Source: an uncultured Bacteroides sp.
GTDB taxonomy: Bacteria; Bacteroidota; Bacteroidia; Bacteroidales; Bacteroidaceae
Assembly: GCA_944320865.1 (NCBI GenBank)
Contig: CALUJC010000003.1
Span: 1-64,000 of the forward strand
Direction: 5' to 3'
DNA: 64,000 nt
A program made the position numbers and the translations under genes. Of the stretch, positions 43,884-52,679 are shown piece by piece. The notes below the pieces were generated by a model, which saw only the letters and a program-made list of their open reading frames with translations, did no database searches and was not told the origin of the DNA. How positions within the stretch are numbered: the stretch's first letter is position 1; each line of letters opens with the position of its first letter.

Positions 43884-44804
43884 ATGAAGTATATTTTCAG
43901 ATTGCTGGCTTTGGCAACTTTCCTTTTGTTGGTAATTCCAGCCGAAGCACAACGTCGGAATGCCCGCTATAACGAATATATCCGTAAGTACTCTTCCCTG
44001 GCCGTGGAGCAGATGAAGAAATACAAGATTCCGGCCAGCATCACTCTGGCGCAGGGCTTGCTGGAGAGCGGGGCGGGGCAGAGCACGCTGGCAAAGAAAA
44101 GCAACAACCACTTCGGTATCAAGTGTCACAACACGTGGCGGGGACGCAAGGTTTACCATGATGATGATGCTCGAGGAGAGTGCTTCCGTGCCTATCGCAA
44201 AGTGGAAGATTCGTATGAAGACCATTCCAAGTTTCTGACCAACGGGGCGCGCTATGCTTTCTTGTTCAAGCTGAAACAAACGGACTACAAAGGTTGGGCA
44301 CGCGGATTGAAAAAGGCGGGTTATGCCACCGACCGTTCGTATGCCAACCGGCTGATAACCATTATCGAAGACTACGACCTTTACAAATACGATACCAAGG
44401 GCATGAGCAAACGCGAGGCCCGCCGTTGGGAAAAGCTGATAAAGAAGAAACCTTGGCTGGTGAACCCTCACCCTGTGTATATAGCCAACGGCTTGGCCTA
44501 TGTAGTGGCACGCGAGGGGGATAATTTCCGCTTGCTCGGAGGCGAATTCGATATCAGTTGGAAGAAACTGGTGAGCTACAACGACCTGCATAAGGACTAC
44601 ACGCTGGAGCCCGGTGACATCATCTACCTGAAGAAAAAGAACAAGAAGGCCATGAAGCCTTATACATATTATATCGTAAAAGACGGTGACTCCATGCACT
44701 CCATTTCGCAGATGTATGGCATTCGTCTGAAAAACCTCTATAAGCTGAACGATAAGGATGGCGAATACATACCCGAGGTGGGCGACCGCATATGGTTAAG
44801 GTAA
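43884..44804 (+). CDS. Glucosaminidase with two LysM domains
   Basis: 306 residues; signal peptide to about residue 22. The glucosaminidase domain (about 30-170) has the catalytic Glu in LAQGLLESGAGQSTLAKKSNNHFGIK-type context (in parts) and cleaves peptidoglycan between GlcNAc and MurNAc. Two LysM modules bind glycan: about 205-250 (YVVAREGDNFRLLGGEF) and about 262-305 (YIVKDGDSMHSISQMYGI). A likely cell-wall hydrolase for division or turnover. Confidence 0.92.
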   Translation: MKYIFRLLALATFLLLVIPAEAQRRNARYNEYIRKYSSLAVEQMKKYKIPASITLAQGLLESGAGQSTLAKKSNNHFGIKCHNTWRGRKVYHDDDARGECFRAYRKVEDSYEDHSKFLTNGARYAFLFKLKQTDYKGWARGLKKAGYATDRSYANRLITIIEDYDLYKYDTKGMSKREARRWEKLIKKKPWLVNPHPVYIANGLAYVVAREGDNFRLLGGEFDISWKKLVSYNDLHKDYTLEPGDIIYLKKKNKKAMKPYTYYIVKDGDSMHSISQMYGIRLKNLYKLNDKDGEYIPEVGDRIWLR

Positions 44805-44849
44805 GCTTGAGGCAGCCATCTGCTCTATTTTGATTATCCGAAAATGTAC

Positions 44850-44873
44850 AGGGTGTCCGAAAATGGACACCCT
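44850..44873. promoter_or_regulatory. Palindrome GTGTCC-N6-GGACAC: terminator and/or enhancer site
   Basis: AGGGTGTCC (44850-44858) and GGACACCCT (44865-44873) are perfect inverted repeats, followed by TGTTTTTTGC, so it can terminate the glucosaminidase gene. A related half, CCGAAAATGTACA, lies directly upstream. It is also about 43 bases upstream of the sigma-54-like element at 44914, where an activator site would be expected. Confidence 0.6.
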
Positions 44874-44913
44874 TGTTTTTTGCTTTCTCATTTGTACACA
44901 GCGAGTTACATGT

Positions 44914-44930
44914 TTGGCATAGATTTGGCA
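44914..44930 (+). promoter_or_regulatory. Sigma-54-like promoter of the ABC export cluster
   Basis: TTGGCATAGATTTGGCA has GG-N10-GC spacing and the TTGGCA half intact, with mismatches to CG and to one T of TTGC. A TAGATTTG inside it also fits the -7 consensus of the housekeeping promoter, but lacks a -33 at the right distance. Confidence 0.45.
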
Positions 44931-44979
44931 AGGGTAAAAGTGCAATAACGTATGAACAATTAAAAAATAATATAGGTAT

Positions 44980-46230
44980 ATGGATAGAGAAATTCCCAAA
45001 GAAGTGCGCCAGAAGGAGCGCAACAAGAAGATTATCCGTTATGGCATCGGAGTAGTGGCAGGAGTGGCCTTGCTGAGTGTACTTATTTCGCTGATGCGTA
45101 CGGGGGTGAAAGAAAAAGACCTGGTGTTCTCCACCGTAGACCAAGGCACCATCGAGGTCAGCGTCAGCGCCTCGGGCAAGGTGGTGCCGGCGTTCGAGGA
45201 AATCATCAACTCACCCATCAACACCCGCATCCTCGAGGTGTACCGCAAGGGCGGAGACAGCGTGGACGTGGGCACCCCCATCTTGAAGCTGGACCTGCAA
45301 AGCACCGAGACCGAGTACCGCAAGCTGCTGGACGAAGAGCAGATGCGCGACTACAAGCTGCAACAGCTCAAGGTGAACAACGAGACCAAGCTGAAAGACC
45401 TGGCCATGCAGGTCAAGGTGAAGGAGATGACCCTGAACCGCATGAAGGTGGAGCTGCGCAACGAGCGCTACCTGGACAGCATAGGCTCGGGCACTACCGA
45501 CAAGGTGCGCCAGGCCGAACTGAGCGTGAACGTGGCCCAACTGGAGCTGGAGCAGCTGCGCCAACAGTACGAAAACGAACAGGAGGTGCTGGCCGCCGAG
45601 TACAAGGTGCAGGAGTTGGACTTCAGCATCTTCCGCAAGGGCCTGGCCGAGATGAAGCGCACACTGGACGACGCACAGGTGCGCTCGCCCCGCAAGGCCA
45701 TCCTCACCTACATCAACGACCAGATAGGCGTGCAGGTGGCGCAGGGTGAGCAGATAGCCATCATCTCCGACCTGAGCCACTTCAAGGTGGAGGGCGAGAT
45801 AGCCGACACCTACGGCGACCGCGTGGCAGCCGGCGGCAAGGCCATTGTGAAGATAGGCAGCGAGAAGCTGGAGGGCATCGTGAGCAGCGTCACCCCGCTG
45901 TCCAAAAACGGCGTCATCTCCTTCACCGTGCAGCTGCAGGACGACAGCAACCGCCGACTGCGCTCGGGCCTCAAGACCGACGTCTACGTGATGAACGCCG
46001 TGAAGGAAGACGTGCTCCGTCTGGCCAACGCCTCTTACTACGTGGGCCGCGGCGAGTACGACCTCTTTGTCCGCACCTCCGAGGGCGAGTTGCAGAAGCG
46101 CAAGGTGCAGCTGGGCGACTCCAACTTCGAGTACGTCGAGGTGGTCAGCGGACTGGAGCCGGGCGACCAGGTAGTGGTGAGCGACATGAGCCAGTATAAG
46201 AACAAGAATAAGCTGAAGGTAAAGAAGTGA
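44980..46230 (+). CDS. Periplasmic adaptor subunit (HlyD/MacA type) of the ABC exporter
   Basis: 416 residues. A single N-terminal helix (about 19-40) anchors it to the inner membrane. Barrel-sandwich (lipoyl) halves flank a long coiled coil (about 100-225; EVEVQELDF-like heptads with many Leu/Glu/Gln). A beta-barrel (about 250-330) and membrane-proximal domain (about 330-416) follow. It would link the permeases to an outer-membrane TolC-type channel, which is not in the window. First gene of the cluster; the stop is followed at once by a 22-bp array. Confidence 0.9.
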   Translation: MDREIPKEVRQKERNKKIIRYGIGVVAGVALLSVLISLMRTGVKEKDLVFSTVDQGTIEVSVSASGKVVPAFEEIINSPINTRILEVYRKGGDSVDVGTPILKLDLQSTETEYRKLLDEEQMRDYKLQQLKVNNETKLKDLAMQVKVKEMTLNRMKVELRNERYLDSIGSGTTDKVRQAELSVNVAQLELEQLRQQYENEQEVLAAEYKVQELDFSIFRKGLAEMKRTLDDAQVRSPRKAILTYINDQIGVQVAQGEQIAIISDLSHFKVEGEIADTYGDRVAAGGKAIVKIGSEKLEGIVSSVTPLSKNGVISFTVQLQDDSNRRLRSGLKTDVYVMNAVKEDVLRLANASYYVGRGEYDLFVRTSEGELQKRKVQLGDSNFEYVEVVSGLEPGDQVVVSDMSQYKNKNKLKVKK

Positions 46231-46231
46231 T

Positions 46232-46341
46232 GTTCCCAAGCCTTGGGAAGCTTGTTCCCTGGCTGTGGGAAGCCCGTACCCTCGCCTTGGGAACAGCGTT
46301 CCCTGCCTGTGGGAACAACATTCCCAGGCTTAGGGAAAAGC
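46232..46341. repeat. 22-bp tandem array, five units, after the adaptor gene
   Basis: Units 46232-46253, 46254-46275, 46276-46297, 46298-46319, 46320-46341. Each has a TTCCC-N7-GGGAA type dyad, so a unit is an inverted pair of 11-mers. It starts one base after the adaptor stop codon. Any unit can pair with any other. Confidence 0.9.
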
Positions 46342-46400
46342 TGGGAAAACCATCCCGCTGTGACACAATGTATTAACAGAAAGACCAAAGGAAAGAAAAT

Positions 46401-47714
46401 ATGAGAATCAAGACCTACATCAAGCAAGCCTGGACGTTGCTGCGGCAGAACCGCCTGTTCAGCACCCTCTACATCGTGGGCACGGGGCTTGCCATCGGCA
46501 TGACCATGGTGATGGCCGTCATCTACTACGTGAAGCTCGCCCCGGTCTACCCCGAGGTGAACCGGGGGCGCACCTACACCCTCTCCAATGCCAGCTTCAG
46601 CACGGAGCGGAGCACCTACCAGGCCGGCCTGTCCTACCGCGCGTTGCAGGACTGGGCGCTGGGCGTGAAGCATGCCCAAGTAGCGTCCGCCGACCTCCAG
46701 GCCGACTTTGCCGAGAACTGCTACATCCAGCCGGCCGACCGCACGGGCGACTTCCACCCCCAGACCAAGCTGACCGACCCTGCCTTTTTCCGCATCTACG
46801 CCTTCCGCTTCCTCGAAGGCAAGCCCTTCACCGAGGCCGACCTGGCCAGCGGCCTGCACGCGGCGGTCATTACGGACGACCTTTCGCGCCGCCTCTTCGG
46901 CACGACTCGGGACGTGGTGGGGCGCACGTTCAGCCTTAACTTCATGACTTTCCGCGTGGCAGGCGTAGTGCGTAGCGGCAGTTACCTCACGCGGGATTCC
47001 TACGCGCAGCTCTATCTGCCCTACACCGTAGTGCCGGGCTACAGGGAGCCGCTCGCCCCGCAGTTTCCCTACGTGGGGCAGTTCAAGGTGACCTATCTGG
47101 TGAAGGATGCCGCCCAGGGCAAGGCTTTGTGGGAGGAGATACACGACATTCAGCGCCGCATCAACTTGGAGCACAAGGATGAATGGAAGATGGATATATG
47201 GCAACAGCCCACGCCGCACTCGCGGAAGGTGTTCCAACGGTATATGAATGAGGAGTTCAACGTATGGACCATTGTGCGCCAGCTCGGCCTCATGGTGCTT
47301 GTCCTGCTGCTGGTGCCCGCGCTCAACCTCAGCGGCATGATAGCCAGTCGCATGGAGAGCCGCCTGCCGGAGATGGGCGTGCGCAAAAGCTTTGGTGCCG
47401 GGCGACGGACGCTGCTGGGCCAGGTGATGTGGGAAAACCTGGTGCTCACCCTGCTGGGCGGCGTGCTGGGGCTTCTCTTCGCGTGGACGATGCTCTACGC
47501 CGGGCGCACGTGGATGTTCACCCTGCTGGACGACTATTCTTTCCCCATCCCCGCCGGGGCGCAGGCCTATGTGTCGGGCGAGATGCTTTTTGCCCCCGTG
47601 GTGTTCCTGTGTGCGTTGCTGGTGTGCGTGGTGCTCAACCTGCTCTCGGCCCTGGTGCCGGCGTGGATGTCGCTGCGCAAGCCCATCGTCTATTCACTGT
47701 ATGAACGCCGCTAA
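46401..47714 (+). CDS. FtsX/MacB-type ABC permease, type A, pair 1
   Basis: 437 residues: helix 1 (about 19-40), a large periplasmic MacB-like domain (about 45-285) and three C-terminal helices (about 288-312, 345-370, 395-420). After helix 2 comes NLSGMIASRMESRLPEMGV followed by the RKSFGA turn, the coupling site for the ATPase. Related to the permeases at 49848 and 52680 rather than to its immediate partner at 47740. No ATPase domain is fused, unlike MacB. Confidence 0.9.
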   Translation: MRIKTYIKQAWTLLRQNRLFSTLYIVGTGLAIGMTMVMAVIYYVKLAPVYPEVNRGRTYTLSNASFSTERSTYQAGLSYRALQDWALGVKHAQVASADLQADFAENCYIQPADRTGDFHPQTKLTDPAFFRIYAFRFLEGKPFTEADLASGLHAAVITDDLSRRLFGTTRDVVGRTFSLNFMTFRVAGVVRSGSYLTRDSYAQLYLPYTVVPGYREPLAPQFPYVGQFKVTYLVKDAAQGKALWEEIHDIQRRINLEHKDEWKMDIWQQPTPHSRKVFQRYMNEEFNVWTIVRQLGLMVLVLLLVPALNLSGMIASRMESRLPEMGVRKSFGAGRRTLLGQVMWENLVLTLLGGVLGLLFAWTMLYAGRTWMFTLLDDYSFPIPAGAQAYVSGEMLFAPVVFLCALLVCVVLNLLSALVPAWMSLRKPIVYSLYERR

Positions 47715-47739
47715 CCACTAATCACTAAACGCTACAATA

Positions 47740-49032
47740 ATGTTCCTACTGATATTGAAAACCCTTTGGGCACGCCGCCGGCGCAACGGCTGGCTGCTTG
47801 CCGAACTGATACTGGTGTGCGTCCTGTCGTGGGCCATCTTCGACCCCGTGCTGGTGCTCACCCACGACCGTCGTTTGCCTCTGGGCTTCGACCCCAATCG
47901 CCTCTGCCTCCTGTCGGTGGACATGCTTCATCCCCAGGCACCGGGCTACGACCCCGCTGCTGCCGACTCTGCCGGGCGCGTCGATGCCTTTCTCAACCTG
48001 GTGCAGCGTGTCCGCCAGCATCCCGATGTGGAGCTGAGTACGCCGGTGTATGCTTACTCCTTCCCCTGTTCGCAAGGCAATACCTCCGGCGCCTATACCG
48101 CCGAGGGCGACTCGGTGGACAGGAATGTGGGCATCATCTACTACTTGCCCCATACGCAGTTTTTCGAGACCTACGGCTTCCAGGCCTGCAAAGGGCCTTC
48201 GCCAGAAGAACTGTCCGATGTCTCCGGCTTCCAGCTGGTGCTGACGGAGAGCACACTGCGCACCTTCTTCCACACCGACGACCCGCGCGGCAAGCGCTTC
48301 TGGGAGTGCGGCGAGGGAGACACTACCTATATCCCCGTCTCCGGCGCGGTGGGCACCATCCGCTACCGCACCACGTGGCGGCCCAATGCCCTGGGCTTCC
48401 TGCCCATGTTCGAGAGCGACTTGGCGGAAAGTATTCCGGCCGATATGAGGATAGTGCTTCGCCTCAAGGAGGGCGTCAGCATGGAGCGCTTCGTGCACGA
48501 CTTCCAGCCCTGGATGCTGGCCAACGTGCGTGCCGGCAACCTCTACGCCCGCGACCTCACGCCTTATCCCCGTTTCATCAAGGGGCAGGAGGATGCCGAG
48601 GTAGGCTCCATCTATCAGCGCAACCTGCTGGTGGCCGTGTTCTTCCTGGTCAACCTGTGCCTGGGCGTAGTCGGCACCTTCTGGCTGCAAACACGCACCC
48701 GGCGCGAGGAGATAGGCGTGATGCTGTCGTTCGGCGCAACGCCGCGCCGCATCGTGGGCCTGCTGCTGGGCGAGGGGGCGGTGCTTACCACCTTGTCCGT
48801 GCTGGTGGGTTGCTTCATCTACCTGCAATACGCCCTGTCCGAGGGGCTGGCGGTAGTCAACGAATGGATTGAGCCTACGGAAACCTACTGGGTGGACAAC
48901 TTCCCGCTGCACTTCCTGGCCGTATCCGCCTTCGTGTACGTGCTGCTGCTCGTGGTGGTGCTGGTGGGCGTGTACATCCCGGCACGGCGTATCAGCCGCA
49001 TTCCGCCTACCGAGGCGCTGCGGGACGAGTAA
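47740..49032 (+). CDS. FtsX/MacB-type ABC permease, type B, pair 1
   Basis: 430 residues with four helices (about 17-38, 290-312, 345-368, 393-415) around a periplasmic domain. Type B signature GVVGTFWLQTRTRREEIGV and C-terminus PPTEALRDE. It lies 25 bp behind its type A partner; the short gap contains TAACCACTAATCACTAAAC, 9-bp-type units that recur after its stop. Likely forms a heterodimer with the upstream protein. Confidence 0.9.
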   Translation: MFLLILKTLWARRRRNGWLLAELILVCVLSWAIFDPVLVLTHDRRLPLGFDPNRLCLLSVDMLHPQAPGYDPAAADSAGRVDAFLNLVQRVRQHPDVELSTPVYAYSFPCSQGNTSGAYTAEGDSVDRNVGIIYYLPHTQFFETYGFQACKGPSPEELSDVSGFQLVLTESTLRTFFHTDDPRGKRFWECGEGDTTYIPVSGAVGTIRYRTTWRPNALGFLPMFESDLAESIPADMRIVLRLKEGVSMERFVHDFQPWMLANVRAGNLYARDLTPYPRFIKGQEDAEVGSIYQRNLLVAVFFLVNLCLGVVGTFWLQTRTRREEIGVMLSFGATPRRIVGLLLGEGAVLTTLSVLVGCFIYLQYALSEGLAVVNEWIEPTETYWVDNFPLHFLAVSAFVYVLLLVVVLVGVYIPARRISRIPPTEALRDE

Positions 49033-49120
49033 GATTAGTGGTTAACGGTTAGTGATGAGTGATTAATGCACAGTTGTTGCAGCACATTAATCACTAACCG
49101 CTAAACACTAAACACTGATT
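49033..49120. repeat. Inverted repeat of 9-10-bp units between permease pair 1 and the ATPase
   Basis: GTGATTAATG (49059-49068) pairs with CATTAATCAC (49085-49094), and CGGTTAGTGAT (49046-49056) matches ATCACTAACCG (49090-49100). Both arms are strings of TTAGTG/CACTAA units with several possible registers. Confidence 0.7.
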
Positions 49121-49156
49121 GACAGACAACATTAAATTCACTAAAACATTTATATT

Positions 49157-49828
49157 ATGAGTATGATTAAACTGACAGCGGTGAACAAAATCTACCGCAC
49201 GGACGAAATTGAGACACAAGCCTTGGAGAACGTGAACCTCGAAGTAGAGAAGGGCGAATTCCTCAGCATCATGGGGCCTTCCGGTTGCGGAAAGTCCACG
49301 TTGCTCAACATCATGGGTCTGCTGGACCTGCCCACCAGCGGCACGGTGGAGATTGCCGGGACGGACACCACGGGCATGAAGGACAAGGAGCTGGCCGCCT
49401 TCCGCAACCGCAACCTGGGCTTCGTGTTCCAGTCGTTCCACCTGATTAACTCGCTCAACGTCATCGACAACGTGGAGTTGCCTTTGCTCTACCGCCACAT
49501 GCCGGCCAAGGAACGCCGCCGCCTGGCCGAGGAGGTGCTGGCCAAGGTGGGCCTGACGCACCGCATGCGCCACATGCCCACCCAGCTCTCCGGCGGACAG
49601 TGCCAGCGTGTGGCCATAGCCCGTGCCATTGTGGGCAACCCCGAGATTGTGCTGGCCGACGAACCTACCGGTAACCTGGACTCGAAGATGGGCGCCGAGG
49701 TGATGGAGATACTCCACACGCTGAATAAGGAAGACGGCCGAACCATCGTGATGGTGACGCACAACGAGGAGCAGGCCAAGCAGACCAGCCGCACCGTGCG
49801 CTTCTTCGACGGAAGGCAGATAGGGTAA
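49157..49828 (+). CDS. ABC transporter ATPase (LolD/MacB type)
   Basis: 223 residues. Walker A GPSGCGKST (residues 40-48), signature LSGGQCQRVAIARA (about 143-156), Walker B IVLADEPTGNLDS (about 161-173), H-loop VMVTHNEEQA. It is the only ATPase in the cluster and presumably drives all three permease pairs. The next permease starts 19 bp later. Confidence 0.95.
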   Translation: MSMIKLTAVNKIYRTDEIETQALENVNLEVEKGEFLSIMGPSGCGKSTLLNIMGLLDLPTSGTVEIAGTDTTGMKDKELAAFRNRNLGFVFQSFHLINSLNVIDNVELPLLYRHMPAKERRRLAEEVLAKVGLTHRMRHMPTQLSGGQCQRVAIARAIVGNPEIVLADEPTGNLDSKMGAEVMEILHTLNKEDGRTIVMVTHNEEQAKQTSRTVRFFDGRQIG

Positions 49829-49847
49829 CGCTAAAAACAGACGCATT

Positions 49848-51140
49848 ATGATTAAGCAATATTTCATGCAAGCCCTGTCCCAACTGAGGCAGCAACCCCT
49901 CATCAGCCTGGTGACGGTGGCGGGCACGGCGCTCTCCATCTTGCTCATCATGCTGGTGGTGATGATACAGCAGGTGCAGGTAGAGCCGTTTGCACCCGAG
50001 AGCAACCGCGACCGCATGCTGCACGTGAAGTGGCAAAGCATATCCAACGAGGAGTGGGGCGACGGCACCAGCAACGGTCCCTGGAGTGCAAGCGCCCTCC
50101 ACGAAGTGTATGGCGGGCTCACTACGGCCGAGGCGGTGACCATCTACAGCGTGTGGACCGCCCCGATGCCGGTCAACCTGCCCGGGCAACCCGCCCGCTC
50201 GGTGGATGCGCGGACCACGGATGCCGACTTCTGGCACGTGTTCGACTTCGCCTTCGTGGACGGCAAGCCTTTCAGCGAGGCCGATGTCCGCTCCGGTCTG
50301 CCCGTGGCGGTGATGACGGAGAGCGTGGCACGCGCCCTCTTCGGCACCGTGCAGGCTGCGGGGAGGGAGTTCCTGCTGGCCCATGCTCCCTTCCGCGTGG
50401 CGGGAGTGGTGAAAGACGTGTCCACGCTGGCCTCCACGGCCTACTCGCAGCTGTGGGCGCCCTATACCGCGATGGACGAGGAAGGCAACACGTGGAACGA
50501 CGGCCTGGCGGGCATGATGTCGTGCACCATCCTGGCCAAGACGCGCGCCGACTTCCCCGCCATCCGCGAGGAGTGCAACCGACGGCTGGCCGCCTTCAAC
50601 ACCACCATCAGCGAGCAGGGCTGGAAGATAGTGAACCGCAACCGCCCCTACGACCAGGAGAAGAACGTCCTCAGCTTCGGCGCCAACTACGAGCCCGACG
50701 TCCGCCAGGCACGCCGCCAGCGGTGGGTCACCTTCGCCATCCTGCTGCTGGTGCCCGCCATCAACCTGAGCAGCATGACGCAGAGCCGCCTGCGCCAGCG
50801 CGTCAGCGAGATAGGCGTGCGCCGTGCCTTCGGCTGCACCCGTGCCGAGCTCATCGGCCAGTTGCTGTGGGAGAACCTCATCGTCACCCTGCTGGCCGGC
50901 GTGCTGGGGCTGCTGCTCAGCCTGGCCTTCGCCTACGGGGGCAGCCACCTGCTCTTCGCGCAAGAGTACAGCCAGACGCTCAACCCGCCCGCTGTCGACG
51001 CCTCCATCCTCATCCACGCCTCCACCTTCGGCTGGGCCCTGCTGTTCTGCTTCGTGCTCAACCTGCTCAGCACCGGCATCCCCGCCTGGCGTGCCGCGCG
51101 GATGAACGTGGTAGAGGCCATCGGGGGGAGGCTGCACTAA
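49848..51140 (+). CDS. FtsX/MacB-type ABC permease, type A, pair 2
   Basis: 430 residues, helix 1 at about 19-40, periplasmic domain, and three C-terminal helices. Type A signature NLSSMTQSRLRQRVSEIGV followed by RRAFGC. Closely resembles the type A protein at 52680. A 23-bp array begins at its stop codon and separates it from its type B partner. Confidence 0.9.
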   Translation: MIKQYFMQALSQLRQQPLISLVTVAGTALSILLIMLVVMIQQVQVEPFAPESNRDRMLHVKWQSISNEEWGDGTSNGPWSASALHEVYGGLTTAEAVTIYSVWTAPMPVNLPGQPARSVDARTTDADFWHVFDFAFVDGKPFSEADVRSGLPVAVMTESVARALFGTVQAAGREFLLAHAPFRVAGVVKDVSTLASTAYSQLWAPYTAMDEEGNTWNDGLAGMMSCTILAKTRADFPAIREECNRRLAAFNTTISEQGWKIVNRNRPYDQEKNVLSFGANYEPDVRQARRQRWVTFAILLLVPAINLSSMTQSRLRQRVSEIGVRRAFGCTRAELIGQLLWENLIVTLLAGVLGLLLSLAFAYGGSHLLFAQEYSQTLNPPAVDASILIHASTFGWALLFCFVLNLLSTGIPAWRAARMNVVEAIGGRLH

Positions 51141-51157
51141 GGGGGAGGCTATTACCC

Positions 51158-51341
51158 GATGCGGTAACGGCCTGTTACCCGAGTATGCGATAGACCATCG
51201 TCCGAGTATGCGATAGACCATCGTCCGAGTATGCGATGGACCTTCGTCCGAGTATGCGATGGACCGCCGTCCGAGTATGTGGCGGTCTACCACCCGATGC
51301 GGTGGCGGTCTGCCACCCGATGCGGTGGCGGTCTGCCACCC
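51158..51341. repeat. 23-bp tandem array, eight units, inside permease pair 2
   Basis: Eight full 23-bp units from 51158 to 51341 plus partial units at both ends (51141-51157 and 51342-51357). Dyads change along the array: GTAAC-N5-GTTAC, then CGAT-N5-ATCG type units, then GTGGC-N5-GCCAC. The left end adjoins the stop codon at 51140. The unit sequence drifts in blocks while the period stays constant. Confidence 0.9.
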
Positions 51342-51380
51342 GGATAGGTGGCGGTCAAACAGATATTTGAACCATAACCA

Positions 51381-52652
51381 ATGATAACGATGCAAAAGAA
51401 ACTTCTTACACAGATACGAAACGAGTGGCGCAGCAACCTGTGGCTGGCCCTCGAACTGCTGGTGGTGAGCGTGGTGATGTGGTACATCGTCGATCTGCTG
51501 TATTGCCGCGTGGCTACCTATCTGGAGCCGCGTGGCTTCGACACCGAGCACTGCTACCTGCTCACCATGCGCGAGCTGACGGACAAGAGCCCCGACTACC
51601 ACCCTTACGCCTCCGGCAAGGAGGTCAGGAACGACATCCTGGAGCTGGTGGAACGCCTGCGCCGCCGCCCCGGGGTGGAGGCCGTCAGCCTGTCGCAGAA
51701 CTCCTATCCCTACAACGGCAGCAATGGCAACGGCCGCATCAGCTACGACACCCTGGTGTCGCCCGAGGCCATCTGCCGGCTGGTGACGCCGGACTTCATG
51801 CGCGTGTTCCGCTACCAAGGCGCCCGGGGCGAGACGCCCGAGCAGCTGGCCGAGGTGTTGAAGCGCGGCGAGTTCCTGGCCTCGGAGAACCTCTACCTCA
51901 ACAAGCACTTCGACATCAAGCAGCTGACGGGCAAGGACGGTTTCCACCTCTTTGGCGACACCACCATGAGCTACCGCCTGGGCGCCGTGCTGCAGGACGT
52001 GCGCTACTGCGACTACGAGGAAGGTCGCTTCTGCCGCAGCTTCGCCTACAACCTGGAAGAGCTGGCACGCTACAACCCCGGATACATCAATACGGACAAC
52101 GAGCTGTGCCTGCGCGTCACCCCGCAGGAAGACCACGACTTCATAGCCCGCCTCAAGGCCGACAGCGAGGGCCAGCTGCGCGTGGGCAACATCTACCTGA
52201 GCGACGTGCGCAGCTTTGCCGACATCCGCCGCAGCTATCAGCAGGGATACAGCAACCAGCTGCGCAACTACCTGGTGGGCATGGGCTTCCTGATGCTGAA
52301 CATCTTCCTCGGTCTGCTGGGCACCTTCTGGTTCCGCACGCAGCAACGCCGGGGCGAGATAGCCCTGCACAAGGTGCACGGGGCCACGAGCCGGGCCGTG
52401 TTCAGCCGCCTGCTGGGCGAGGGGATGCTGCTGTTGCTCATTGTCACCCCGCTGGCCTTGCTGGTGGACTACGTCCTGGCCTCCGCCGAACTGAATGCCT
52501 GGCGCGGGGGCACCACGCTCCAAGCCGGGCGGTTGCTGGCCTGCGCCGGAGTGTCGTTCCTCCTCATTGCGCTGATGATAACCGTTGGCATCTGCATCCC
52601 CGCCCGCAAGGCCATGCGCGTACAGCCCGCCGAGGCTCTTCACGATGAATAA
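51381..52652 (+). CDS. FtsX/MacB-type ABC permease, type B, pair 2
   Basis: 423 residues. Helix 1 at about 20-42 (LALELLVVSVVMWYIVDLL), periplasmic domain, then helices near 290-312, 345-365 and 388-410. Type B signature GLLGTFWFRTQQRRGEIAL and C-terminus PAEALHDE. Partner of the type A protein at 49848 or 52680. Confidence 0.9.
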   Translation: MITMQKKLLTQIRNEWRSNLWLALELLVVSVVMWYIVDLLYCRVATYLEPRGFDTEHCYLLTMRELTDKSPDYHPYASGKEVRNDILELVERLRRRPGVEAVSLSQNSYPYNGSNGNGRISYDTLVSPEAICRLVTPDFMRVFRYQGARGETPEQLAEVLKRGEFLASENLYLNKHFDIKQLTGKDGFHLFGDTTMSYRLGAVLQDVRYCDYEEGRFCRSFAYNLEELARYNPGYINTDNELCLRVTPQEDHDFIARLKADSEGQLRVGNIYLSDVRSFADIRRSYQQGYSNQLRNYLVGMGFLMLNIFLGLLGTFWFRTQQRRGEIALHKVHGATSRAVFSRLLGEGMLLLLIVTPLALLVDYVLASAELNAWRGGTTLQAGRLLACAGVSFLLIALMITVGICIPARKAMRVQPAEALHDE

Positions 52653-52679
52653 GACTACTTATAAAAACGAATACACACT

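Noticed and set aside
51158..51341. CRISPR-like array
   Set aside because: Units are contiguous with no spacers between repeats and no cas genes are in the window.
49665..52643. Long open frame of about 990 codons antisense to the ATPase tail and two permeases
   Set aside because: It covers three well-supported genes on the other strand plus the 23-bp array, its translation is low-complexity (His/Gln/Gly/Ala-rich) with no domain, and long antisense frames are expected in GC-rich coding DNA.
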